From Mactra quadrangularis (Eukaryota > Mollusca > Bivalvia > Venerida > Mactridae), in the NCBI GenBank assembly GCA_025267735.1, contig CM046295.1:12411167-12475166 (forward strand): DNA of 64,000 nt, written 5' to 3'. The position numbers were made by a program, and so were the translations under genes. Positions within the stretch are counted from its first letter, which is position 1; every line of letters starts with the position of its first letter. Positions 19,839 to 30,933 of the stretch are shown one piece after another. A model generated the notes under the pieces. The model had not been told where the DNA came from. It saw only the letters and a program-made list of their open reading frames with translations, and did not search any database.

Positions 19839-22800
19839 TTATTGTAAAGAGAATACTTTAATGGCATTATCCTCAGAACCACCAACTATCAATGTATTCC
19901 TATTTTTATCATAACATACTGTACATGGGCGTCGCAAACCATCTTTTTGTGTAACAATTTCTCCTATATAATTACCACCTGGACCTAACATTATAACGTT
20001 GTGTGACCACATGCCGCATACTAGAATATTGCCTGAACCATCAGTACATACTCCCTTTGCTCTTAACAATACTTTATCTGAAAACTCCCAACAAAACTTA
20101 CCATTCATATCTAATGTTATAACACCACTTATATAGTCAACAATATGAATCATTCTGTGATCATCACTTATAGTAACGTCACGAATACTAGATAATGTTT
20201 TATTTCCAGATTTAATCTCAGTAAAGGATTTTAGATGTTTACCTTGTAATGTATAGATATGTAATTTACTATGACTTGCTACAAACATTCTATCATTACA
20301 TACAGTAATATATCTGCAATCATGTTTCATACTGAGTTTACGAGTAACTATCAGTTTATCATTTGTTGAAACAAATATCATCTTTTTATCATTCAGACAT
20401 ACAACTACACCTCCACTCTCTAATTTACAAACAGACAGAGGTCTATCATTGAATGATAATGATGATATAATTTTATAAGTTTTACTATCTACTAATTTCA
20501 AGTTGTAATTGTAACAGTCGACTAGTACTATATTACTATCAACTACTATACATGATGACCATATATGACATGTGGATCTATCATCAGAGTGTTCAATGTT
20601 ATTTATAGATTTATTTACTACTTTGTACAAACCTTGTTTCTTTGATTTCTGCGATACCTTTTTAACATTATTATTACCTTTGCTACTTCCGGTAGCACCA
20701 ATTGTTGTTGTTGTAGTGGTGGTAGATGCTGGTTGACTGGTTTGTTTATCTCTTGATGATGTTTCCATGGTGTCTTGATGTCCTGGTGAACTTATCGTTC
20801 CTAAAGTTAGTACATATAATAAAAAAACTAATATGTCAGTATTTCTACTAAAGCGAAAAGTTGGCGTTTTAGGCTTCTTTGATGTTGCTTTCAATTTCCC
20901 GCTACGTTTGATCAAACTTTGACCCATTATAGCCAAAACAAATTTTTGTGCCGTATTTATTTGGTCAGACGATATTTCATCTTGACATCGTTTAATGTCA
21001 GATTTCACTTCCTGAATTTCCATGTTGTGATTATCAATGGATTGTTTATAGCTGCTGTATTTAGTTTCAAGCTCGGTCAGTGTTTGTAGTTCAATTCTAT
21101 CAATGACGTCATTGATTTCTTTTCTATATTTATCTATTTCGTTTTTACAATCAACTTTGTCTTGTCCTAAATCTGAAACTTGCCTCTCACCATCCCTCTT
21201 AAGTAAGTCGACTTGATGAATAGTTTTTGTGAATTCCTTGTTTACTTGATTAATCATGGATGCTGGATTGTTATCTTGTATGTATTTCGGAATATAATGA
21301 ATACCATTGCAGGCCCTTGCAAAAAAAAGAATAGTACAATATTAAAATGCATTGAATCAAGATTTTTATCAAATGGTTACTTGAATAATGTGTTTTAAAA
21401 TATGTTACCAATAAAGGTCCGAACCTTTAGATCATAACATCTAAAGGTATTTGTGTTAAATTTCTTGCATCAAGAAGCTTATTGTGAGCCGAAGCACTAA
21501 ATGGGGAAGTTCATTCCCTACTGATTATAGTATGTCCGTCCATTCGTCGGTCTGTTCGGAACCATTCGGAACACCCTCGACCTTTCATGAATGAATAATC
21601 TCGGGAGGATTCGTTGGGGGTCTTCACCAAATTTTGGTGATTTTTCTACCTACGCGAGGCGAAGCACGTAACGGTTACGCAACATAGTTCTTGAAGTATA
21701 CACACAGATCTTTGTCTAAACATATTTATTTGTTTTAAATTGAACCAAATATTGTTCATCGGTATCATTGAACTGAGTGATTTTAAATTTACGGATTAAA
21801 AACGGAACTTAGTCATCGCCTAAACGATCGTGTAGTTGTTTACATAGTTTCAAAACGGCGCCTAAATATGTCCGAGGTTATTCGTTAGCGAATGGCCGAG
21901 GGTGTTCCGAATGGTTCGGAACCTAAAATACTATCTGGCTTCGGATAATCACATTTAGATGGAACGTTGACTATGACCAGAAGATGTCAATAACTAATTT
22001 TGGCGTCACTAGATAAATGATCAAATTCACGTTGACTTTGAACTGACAGTTTATCGGCTGGATAAACTGAGGACTATCCATTAAAGTAATATAAAGCCTT
22101 GAGCAAAAATAGCGGATATGAAGGTTCGGCCATGGTCAGTAGTTGTCTTAAAATGTTTTTGATTATAAATCATTTCCATTATTACAATTATATTGATACT
22201 TCGATAGTCGTTAATGCATTAAAATCTAAATTTTAAACATTGTACCATTTCGCAGTCATAAATGACTTTCTTGCGACTATTTCTTTCCTGTTTGTTTTTC
22301 TAAACATGGATTATATTCCTAATTGCGCCATTAAATGAAATTTTGTGCCAAACAATCAGCCCCGCCTTTTCTGTGTATTTCACTCTTAAATACGAAAACC
22401 ATTAGATCACGCGTATAATGACAAGATAAAACGTCAAAATTTCCCTTTGGCAAAAACATGTCCTATATGGGTATGCCATTTTCATTAAACTGACCTAAAT
22501 AATGAAGCATATTTTATTTTCAGTTAATATCGACATTTCCATCGGTCAGAAAACGTAGTTTATTGCTTGAGTAGCCATTTTGGGGGATACATTTTGTCTT
22601 CAACGCTACACTTATGATAATAAATACAACGGAAAGCTACATTTCTTTAAACATTTGAGTAAAGCATTGCATACATAAAAATCAACGAGTCTATGCAACA
22701 TTGCAATGCAAACAAAAAGAAACAAATGAGATACACAAATTAGTAGGACAAATATTATTTCATCCAAAAATCAATTGATTGTTCTAATTTTTACATTGTT

Positions 22801-23372
22801 ATATGCGTAGTTAAATAGCTTTGTTTGACGAAAAAGTGCTGCAAATGTCATTATCTTGCTCTAAAGTAACAACCTCCGTTGTGTAACAAATTCAAGAGAG
22901 GATGGTTTACTTTTAAATGAAATATATTCTTTACATTTGGGATGAAAATGGTAGGTGTCATTGAAGAGTTATCAATATCAACATCATTAAATAAAAAAAA
23001 AACATACCTGTGATGTAAAGCAAAGCATATATGACATCCGACACTATCATCATCCTCACAATACATATTAACAACTTCCATTGGATGTTCTTTACATAGT
23101 TCAGTTGGAACCATCTTTATATCACGACCAGATTGTCTTGACGATAAAACTCTGCTATCAGTATCAACTAAAACATGTCCTGCTGAAGAATGAAAATCAT
23201 CATGAATCTCCAAACAATCTTTACAAAAATATTGTTTGCAAGTGACACAATATTTCACTGATTGTTTATATTTCTTCTCTTTTGAGCATCGAGTACAGGT
23301 GAGATCAAAATATTCATCTCCCGCATTTAACTGAGAGTGCGTTAAAATATCTCGACTACCTTTCTTGGCCAT
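19839..23372 (-). CDS. B-box/coiled-coil/NHL-like protein (TRIM-like), paralogue B
   Basis: Exon 1 is 23372-23008 and exon 2 is 21315-19839. The donor is CAG/GTATGT, the acceptor is TTTTTTTTGCAAG, and the phases match, giving 613 residues. Two B-box-type zinc clusters lie at about 26-61 (CTRC...CVTC...CKDC...H...H) and 97-122 (CKEH...C...CHIC...HH). A coiled coil follows (about 142-245), then a hydrophobic segment ILVFLLYVLTLGTI (about 283-296), a Thr-rich linker and an NHL/beta-propeller-like region (about 356-613). RING is absent. It differs from C by Glu32 versus Lys32. Open translation past exon 1 is read-through into the intron. Likely an innate-immunity or RNA-binding TRIM relative by family; the exact role is unknown. 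Confidence 0.88.
21554..21923. mobile_element. MITE family M1 in intron of gene B
   Basis: About 370 bp with imperfect terminal inverted repeats of about 50 bp sharing ATTCGGAACACCCTCG. Copies or relatives lie at 27008-27376 (by segmental duplication), 46524-46799 and a fragment at 56445-56516. There is no coding capacity. Confidence 0.7.
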
Positions 23373-23415
23373 CTTGACTGAAATGATATGTCAAAACTAT
23401 CATAGCTATTGAATT

Positions 23416-23477
23416 GTTTATATTGTTCACGTGATTAGCAACGACCAATAAATACAACGCATTTTGCTAACGCGAGA
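23416..23477 (-). promoter_or_regulatory. Conserved promoter block of TRIM-like gene B
   Basis: Minus strand: TCTCGCGTTAGC, an ATTGG (CCAAT-type) motif, GTTGCTAATCACGTGAAC with E-box CACGTG, then AATATAAAC. The start codon follows about 45 bases later. The block is conserved in A, C and the dead copy D. TATA and E-box roles are inferred. Confidence 0.6.
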
Positions 23478-23580
23478 AAGGTACAATAAAACTTCTTATG
23501 TTCATTAAGATAAAAACCGTACCAATTTATTATTTATTATACATATCATATATTATACTATCAAAATCTATCTAACATAT

Positions 23581-23866
23581 CAGGCTAGCTCAGTCGGTTG
23601 CGTACACATATACTGATCAAGGGGTCGATTCCCGGGCAGCATACTTTCGTGGTGCTTGGTCATAAAATAATTTCTACGGTCATTCTTCCTTTTACCACTG
23701 ATTCTAAATCAAGTAGGGTAGTAGTCAGTCACTGGCTAAAGTATGCACCTAGTAGTTAGTCAACAGCTAAATCAAGAGACTTAGCCTATCCAGGAACAAT
23801 GAGTAGGTGGACCGACTGCTGTGATATGTCAATGTGATGCTACGGTTTTAAACTCAATACAAAAAC
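23581..23866 (+). mobile_element. SINE family S1, with tRNA head
   Basis: The head GCTAGCTCAGTCGGTTGCG ... GGGGTCGATTCCCGGGC is tRNA-like. The body carries CAACAGCTAAATCAAGAGAC and GAGTAGGTGGACCGACTG, and the end reads CTACGGTTTTAAACTC. The same body occurs at 29033-29318, 43597-43716 and, inverted, 6382-6511. Confidence 0.7.
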
Positions 23867-24499
23867 ACTTACCAGGCAATTAACAACGACTTGTTAAACT
23901 AGAAATATCTAGTCAATTTAATACAGCTAAAACAATAGGCTAACCTAGACAAAATTGCAACAGAATTTATTTTTGTACTATGTGAAAGTTCATATTAAAT
24001 TTAAAGTAGTATCCAAGAAAATGTTGCACTCTAAAATTCGAGGGGAAAGTCCTTTTTTGGGCAAAAACGTTAAACATGAACAAAAATGTGGATTAGCTTC
24101 CTTTACAGCTATCTATTATCATATACAAATGAAAACAATTGTGGGTTAGCTCCCTTTAAAACCATCCATTATCATTTACGAATGAAAACAACTGTAAAAG
24201 TACAACTTATTATTCAAATTCTTTGTAAATTCAAAATTCAAAAAGGTCATTTTTGATTTTGTTAATTAATGTGTCAAAAATGACCCGTAAACGAGTCATT
24301 TATCTGGAATCTGCTTTGGATGTATCTTTCATGTGCTTGTACTATAATAAATATAACATTAATAAATAAGAAACATAATTGTTCCATTTTGGGATAAAAG
24401 TACTAAAATAACATCTAAAACTGAGAATTTTTGGAATCTGATCGCATACAATTTTAAAAAATCATGGTTGATAAACACTTTTTAGTTTAAGTTTAAGCT
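23867..24499. other. Upstream flank within duplication copy 1
   Basis: Holds two close repeats of GATTAGCTTCC/GGTTAGCTCCC near 24093 and 24143, each followed by a TATCATATAC or TATCATTTAC stretch. No gene. Confidence 0.4.
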
Positions 24500-24768
24500 T
24501 TAGCTTAAGTTTATGTTACACTGTTCAGGACATGTCCGGTTAACAGTAGCATCATGTTATACTGTTCAGGACACCAATTTTCAATGTAAAATAAATAGAA
24601 ATAAATAAGAAATTAGTGATAAAAATGTAAAATTAGGTGGAATCATGAACTGCGAAGGATGTAGGTCCAAAAATATGAATTATAAAGGCTTTTTATTTTA
24701 TTTGTGTTATTGTATATACATATGTTTTTATGGTGGAGGGTTTTTACTTATATGTATTTATTTTTAAA
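24500..24768 (-). repeat. Dispersed repeat R1, fragment between duplication copies
   Basis: The reverse complement matches 44700-44960 and 35165-35480 (shared landmarks AAAAACCCTCC, CACTGTTAACC and ATGATGCTACTGTTA). It sits exactly at the duplication junction. Confidence 0.75.
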
Positions 24769-25292
24769 TCATCATTTTTTCCTTTCATTATATGCAGCGA
24801 CAACACCATTTGTTAGATGAAAAAGTAAAAGTATAACTTCTACATTGTATCACAGCAATCCAAGAAACAAGTTTACACATTGTAGTTACTATAGTTACTA
24901 AAACTAACTTAATATTTCTATAATCATTGATATAAATTGACAAATAAAAATATTTGGAGATAAAATATTCTCTAATATTCATGGCGTAACTATAAGCATT
25001 ACATACCTTATTTATGCTAAGAAAGTACCGTGACGAGTTTCCGTATATAAACCCGTGACTTTGACTTGGAAACGAATAAGAGAATCTGTAATAATATTTT
25101 CATGTTACTACAGGTAGACACGTGTCATCAATGAAACGCTCTGGATTAGAAGGAATATATTTAGTGGAGTGTTAAATGTTGAAATGTCATGAACTAGATG
25201 GGATATATGTATGTAGTATTTTAAAGTGGTTACTGTCAATTCAAACTCACATTATATTAAAATGTACGTACGTATTGTATATAATATGGATG

Positions 25293-28200
25293 TTATTGTA
25301 AAGAGAATACTTTAATGGCATTATCCTCAGAACCACCAACTATCAATGTATTCCTATTTTTATCATAACATACTGTACATGGGCGTCGCAAACCATCTTT
25401 TTGTGTAACAATTTCTCCTATATAATTACCACCTGGACCTAACATTATAACGTTGTGTGACCACATGCCGCATACTAGAATATTGCCTGAACCATCAGTA
25501 CATACTCCCTTTGCTCTTAACAATACTTTATCTGAAAACTCCCAACAAAACTTACCATTCATATCTAATGTTATAACACCACTTATATAGTCAACAATAT
25601 GAATCATTCTGTGATCATCACTTATAGTGACGTCACGAATACTAGATAATGTTTTATTTCCAGATTTAATCTCAGTAAAGGATTTTAGATGTTTACCTTG
25701 TAATGTATAGATATGTAATTTACTATGACTTGCTACAAACATTCTATCATTACATACAGTAATATATCTGCAATCATGTTTCATACTGAGTTTACGAGTA
25801 ACTATCAGTTTATCATTTGTTGAAACAAATATCATCTTTTTATCATTCAGACATACAACTACACCTCCACTCTCTAATTTACAAACAGACAGAGGTCTAT
25901 CATTGAATGATAATGATGATATAATTTTATAAGTTTTACTATCTACTAATTTCAAGTTGTAATTGTAACAGTCGACTAGTACTATATTACTATCAACTAC
26001 TATACATGATGACCATATATGACATGTGGATCTATCATCAGAGTGTTCAATGTTATTTATAGATTTATTTACTACTTTGTACAAACCTTGTTTCTTTGAT
26101 TTCTGCGATACCTTTTTAACATTATTATTACCTTTGCTACTTCCGGTAGCACCAATTGTTGTTGTTGTAGTGGTGGTAGATGCTGGTTGACTGGTTTGTT
26201 TATCTCTTGATGATGTTTCCATGGTGTCTTGATGTCCTGGTGAACTTATCGTTCCTAAAGTTAGTACATATAATAAAAAAACTAATATGTCAGTATTTCT
26301 ACTAAAGCGAAAAGTTGGCGTTTTAGGCTTCTTTGATGTTGCTTTCAATTTCCCGCTACGTTTGATCAAACTTTGACCCATTATAGCCAAAACAAATTTT
26401 TGTGCCGTATTTATTTGGTCAGACGATATTTCATCTTGACATCGTTTAATGTCAGATTTCACTTCCTGAATTTCCATGTTGTGATTATCAATGGATTGTT
26501 TATAGCTGCTGTATTTAGTTTCAAGCTCGGTCAGTGTTTGTAGTTCAATTCTATCAATGACGTCATTGATTTCTTTTCTATATTTATCTATTTCGTTTTT
26601 ACAATCAACTTTGTCTTGTCCTAAATCTGAAACTTGCCTCTCACCATCCCTCTTAAGTAAGTCGACTTGATGAATAGTTTTTGTGAATTCCTTGTTTACT
26701 TGATTAATCATGGATGCTGGATTGTTATCTTGTATGTATTTCGGAATATAATGAATACCATTGCAGGCCCTTGCAAAAAAAAGAATAGTACAATATTAAA
26801 ATGCATTGAATCAAGATTTTTATCAAATGGTTACTTGAATAATGTGTTTTAAAATATGTTACCAATAAAGGTCCGAACCTTTAGATCATAACATCTAAAG
26901 GTATTTGTGTTAAATTTCTTGCATCAAGAAGCTTATTGTGAGCCGAAGCACTAAATGGGGAAGTTCATTCCCTACTGATTATAGTATGTCCGTCCATTCG
27001 TCGGTCTGTTCGGAACCATTCGGAACACCCTCGACCTTTCATGAATGAATAATCTCGGGAGGATTCGTTGGGGGTCTTCACCAAATTTTGGTGATTTTTC
27101 TACCTACGCGAGGCGAAGCACGTAGCGGTTACGCAACATAGTTCTTGAAGTATACACACAGATCTTTGTCTAAACATATTTATTTGTTTTAAATTGAACC
27201 AAATATTGTTCATCGGTATCATTGAACTGAGTGATTTTAAATTTACGGATTAAAACGGAACTTAGTCATCACCTAAACGATCGTGTAGTTGTTTACATAG
27301 TTTCAAAACGGCGCCTAAATATGTCCGAGGTTATTCGTTAGCGAATGGCCGAGGGTGTTCCGAATGGTTCGGAACCTAAAATACTATCTGGCATCGGATA
27401 ATCACATTTAGATGGAACGTTGACTATGACCAGAAGATGTCAATAACTAATTTTGGCGTCACTAGATAAATGATCAAATTCACGTTGACTTTGAACTGAC
27501 AGTTTATCGGCTGGATAAACTGAGGACTATCCATTAAAGTAATATAAAGCCTTGAGCAAAAATAGCGGATATGAAGGTTCGGCCATGGTCAGTAGTTGTC
27601 TTAAAATGTTTTTGATTATAAATCATTTCCATTATTACAATTATATTGATACTTCGATAGTCGTTAATGCATTAAAATCTAAATTTTAAACATTGTACCA
27701 TTTCGCAGTCATAAATGACTTTCTTGCGACTATTTCTTTCCTGTATGTTTTTCTAAACATGGATTATATTCCTAATTGCGCCATTAAATGAAATTTTGTG
27801 CCAAACAATCAGCCCCGCCTTTTCTGTGTATTTCACTCTTAAATACGAAAACCATTAGATCACGCGTATAATGACAAGATAAAACGTCAAAATTTCCCTT
27901 TGGCAAAAACATGTCCTATATGGGTATGCCATTTTCATTAAACTGACCTAAATAATGAAGCATATTTTATTTTCAGTTAATATCGACATTTCCATCGGTC
28001 AGAAAACGTAGTTTATTGCTTGAGTAGCCATTTTGGGGGATACATTTTGTCTTCAACGCTACACTTATGATAATAAATACAACGGAAAGCTACATTTCTT
28101 TAAACATTTGAGTAAAGCATTGCATACATAAAAATCAACGAGTCTATGCAACATTGCAATGCAAACAAAAAGAAACAAATGAGATACACAAATTAGTAGG

Positions 28201-28824
28201 ACAAATATTATTTCATCCAAAAATCAATTGATTGTTCTAATTTTTACATTGTTATATGCGTAGTTAAATAGCTTATTTTGACGAAAAAGTGCTGCAAATG
28301 TCATTATCTTGCTCTAAAGTAACAACCTCCGTTGTGTAACAAATTCAAGAGAGGATGGTTTACTTTTAAATGAAATATATTCTTTACATTTGGGATGAAA
28401 ATGGTAGGTGTCATTGAAGAGTTATCAATATCAACATCATTAAATAAAAAAAAACATACCTGTGATGTAAAGCAAAGCATATATGACATCCGACACTATC
28501 ATCATCCTCACAATACATATTAACAACTTCCATTGGATGTTCTTTACATAGTTCAGTTGGAACCATCTTTATATCACGACCAGATTGTCTTGACGATAAA
28601 ACTCTGCTATCAGTATCAACTAAAACATGTCCTGCTGAAGAATGAAAATCATCATGAATCTCCAAACAATCTTTACAAAAATATTGTTTGCAAGTGACAC
28701 AATATTTCACTGATTGTTTATATTTCTTCTTCTTTGAGCATCGAGTACAGGTGAGATCAAAATATTCATCTCCCGCATTTAACTGAGAGTGCGTTAAAAT
28801 ATCTCGACTACCTTTCTTGGCCAT
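25293..28824 (-). CDS. B-box/coiled-coil/NHL-like protein (TRIM-like), paralogue C
   Basis: Exon 1 is 28824-28460 and exon 2 is 26769-25293, giving 613 residues with the same splice sites and phase as B. The exon-2 protein is identical to that of B; exon 1 differs at residue 32 (Lys instead of Glu). Domains are two B-box-type zinc clusters, a coiled coil, a hydrophobic stretch near 282-296 and a propeller-like C-terminal half, without RING. The intron near the donor has one A fewer in a poly-A run than B, which only changes the non-functional read-through frame. It is either a very recent gene duplicate or two haplotypes placed in tandem by the assembly. Confidence 0.88.
27008..27376. mobile_element. 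MITE family M1 in intron of gene C
   Basis: Duplicated counterpart of 21554-21923, with the same inverted ends and a few substitutions. Confidence 0.7.
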
Positions 28825-28867
28825 CTTGACTGAAATGATATGTCAAAACTATCATAGCTATTGAATT

Positions 28868-28929
28868 GTTTATATTGTTCACGTGATTAGCAACGACCAA
28901 TAAATACAACGCATTTTGCTAACGTGAGA
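28868..28929 (-). promoter_or_regulatory. Conserved promoter block of TRIM-like gene C
   Basis: Same elements as in B: GTTGCTAATCACGTGAAC, AATATAAAC and an upstream CTCACGTTAGC. About 45 bases upstream of the start codon. Confidence 0.6.
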
Positions 28930-29032
28930 AAAGTACAATAAAACTTCTTATGTTCATTAAGATAAAAACCGTACCAATTTATTATTTATTATACATATCA
29001 TATATTATACTATCAAAATCTATCTAACATAT

Positions 29033-29318
29033 CAGGCTAGCTCAGTCGGTTGCGTACACATATACTGATCCAGGGGTCGATTCCCGGGCAGCATACTTTC
29101 GTGGTGCTTGGTCATAAAATATTTTCTACGGTCATTCTTCCTTTTACCACTGATTCTAAATCAAGTAGGGTAGTAGTCAGTCACTGGCTAAAGTATGCAC
29201 CTAGTAGTTAGTCAACAGCTAAATCAAGAGACTTAGCCTATCCAGTAACAATGAGTAGGTGGACCGACTGTTGTGATATGTCAATGTGATGCTACGGTTT
29301 TAAACTCAATACAAAAAC
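29033..29318 (+). mobile_element. SINE family S1 (duplicated copy)
   Basis: Counterpart of 23581-23866, duplicated together with gene C. Confidence 0.7.
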
Positions 29319-29945
29319 ACTTACCAGGCAATTAACAACGACTTGTTAAACTAGAAATATCTAGTCAATTTAATACAGCTAAAACAATAGGCTAACCTAG
29401 ACAAAATTGCAACAGAATTTATTTTTGTACTATGTGAAAGTTTATATTTAAAGTAGTATCCAAGAAAATGTTGCACTCTAAAATTCGAGGGGAAAGTCCT
29501 CTTTTGGGCAAAAACGTTAAACATGAACAAAAATGTGGATTAGCTTCCTTTCAGCTATCTATTATCATATACAAATGAAAACAATTGTGGGTTAGCTCCC
29601 TTTAAAACCATCTATTATCATTTACGAATGAAAACAATTGTAAAATAGAAATTTATTATTCAAATTCTTTGTAAATTCAAAATTCAAAAAGGTCATTTTT
29701 TATTTTTTTTATTAATGTGTCAAAAATGACCCGTAAACGAGTCATTTATCTGGAATCTGCTTTGGACGTATCTTTCATGTGCTTGTACTATAATAAGTAT
29801 AGCATTAATAAATAAGAAACATAATTGTTCCGTTTTGGGATAAAAGTACTAAAATAACATCTAAAACTGAGAATTTTTGGAATCTGATCGTATACAATTT
29901 TCAAAAATCATGGTTGATAAACACCTTTTAGTTTAAGTTTAAGCT

Positions 29946-30600
29946 ACAAATGTGTCTAAAAAGGGTTTAAAAGTCATTTATATGAATTTATCATTTAATA
30001 AACAAATGTGATATAAGTACCTACATAATACCTGAAACTATGAATTTCTGGAATAAGCTTCTCGTGTATCGATTACTAAAACAGATTTAAGAGTCAACAT
30101 ATGCTTCCAAACAAGTGTTGTAGTTCATGCTACTACACGTATGTAATACAGATGAATAATAGGTATTACATAAATAAATAGTTAAAATGTCATTTGTTAC
30201 TTTTGTTACTGTTTTTACACTTTAAAGTTTGTAACAGTATACATTTGTTACAGAATGTACTGACTTACGTTCCGTTTTTTTAGCAAGACTGTGTCAACAG
30301 TCGAAGCTATAAGCGGCATTCCAGCCCTGCGATCAAGATTTGTGGTCCATTTTACTCGCAAGCAAATAGTTCTAAAATATTCAAAACTCGACCTATATAA
30401 AACCTTTCTACATCTTTCCTAATAAAAAATCAAAGTGATACCGAGTATTGACAAATTTGTGAACAATTGAACAATGGTAGACAAATAATTACGGGACTGA
30501 TAACCGCGGATGAATATCGATTTCATTCATGAAAAATTATGAATGAAACTAATTTACTCGTTCCCGTATCAAGCACTGTAGTCACGTGACGACCATCCTA
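29946..30600. other. Intergenic
   Basis: No gene. There is a short palindrome TTTCATTCATGAAAAATTATGAATGAAA-like structure near 30521-30549 (about 10 bp per arm). Confidence 0.4.
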
Positions 30601-30608
30601 ATTTAGCT

Positions 30609-30683
30609 CAATCTCTCATACAGAGTTGTCGATCCTTACGGTGATCTCTACTGTAAGGATCGACAATTCTGTATGAGAGATTG
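30609..30683. repeat. Near-perfect 34-bp hairpin
   Basis: Arms 30609-30642 and 30650-30683 pair along 34 bases with two mismatches, both G opposite T (wobble-compatible in one RNA strand), and a 7-base loop. The size suits a pre-miRNA or a small foldback element. Confidence 0.8.
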
Positions 30684-30849
30684 CATTCAGCTCCGATATC
30701 TCGGGATTAACCGTCATACCTCGGTATTTTCCGCTTCCGTTCGCGAAGCTATTCGATATAATTCGTAAAATTGGCTGGTTTACTGCTGTCGATAAGTGTG
30801 TGGTACAGTCGTGCCAAAAATCGATACGCAGTCAAACATAATAATCAAA

Positions 30850-30933
30850 ATGGCGGCTCAAGACGACGAATGCTGTTTACGCCAATCAAAAATGTCAAAA
30901 GAAGCCTGTATCAGCTTGTTATTTAAGCTTTGA
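30850..30933 (+). CDS. Possible short ORF or first exon (27 aa)
   Basis: An ATG in good context (AAAATGGCG) opens a frame MAAQDDECCLRQSKMSKEAC... ending at TGA 30931. It follows a locally GC-richer stretch. There is no homology that I recognise; it may be chance. Confidence 0.15.
   Translation: MAAQDDECCLRQSKMSKEACISLLFKL

Larger units (their letters stand above)
19315..24499. repeat. Tandem duplication, copy 1 (holds gene B)
   Basis: About 5.2 kb, nearly identical to 24769-29945 (offset 5,454 at the left end). Differences are scattered single bases and small indels. It contains gene B, its promoter block, a MITE in the intron and a SINE upstream. A 269-bp dispersed-repeat fragment separates the two copies. 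Confidence 0.9.
24769..29945. repeat. Tandem duplication, copy 2 (holds gene C)
   Basis: Nearly identical to 19315-24499. Visible differences include one synonymous change in exon 2, one amino-acid change in exon 1 and several single-base indels in the intron. Confidence 0.9.

Noticed and set aside
22851..23007. Extension of gene B exon 1 to a 173-residue frame
   Set aside because: It reads past a consensus donor (GTATGT) into the intron; in copy C one base in a poly-A run breaks the same extension.
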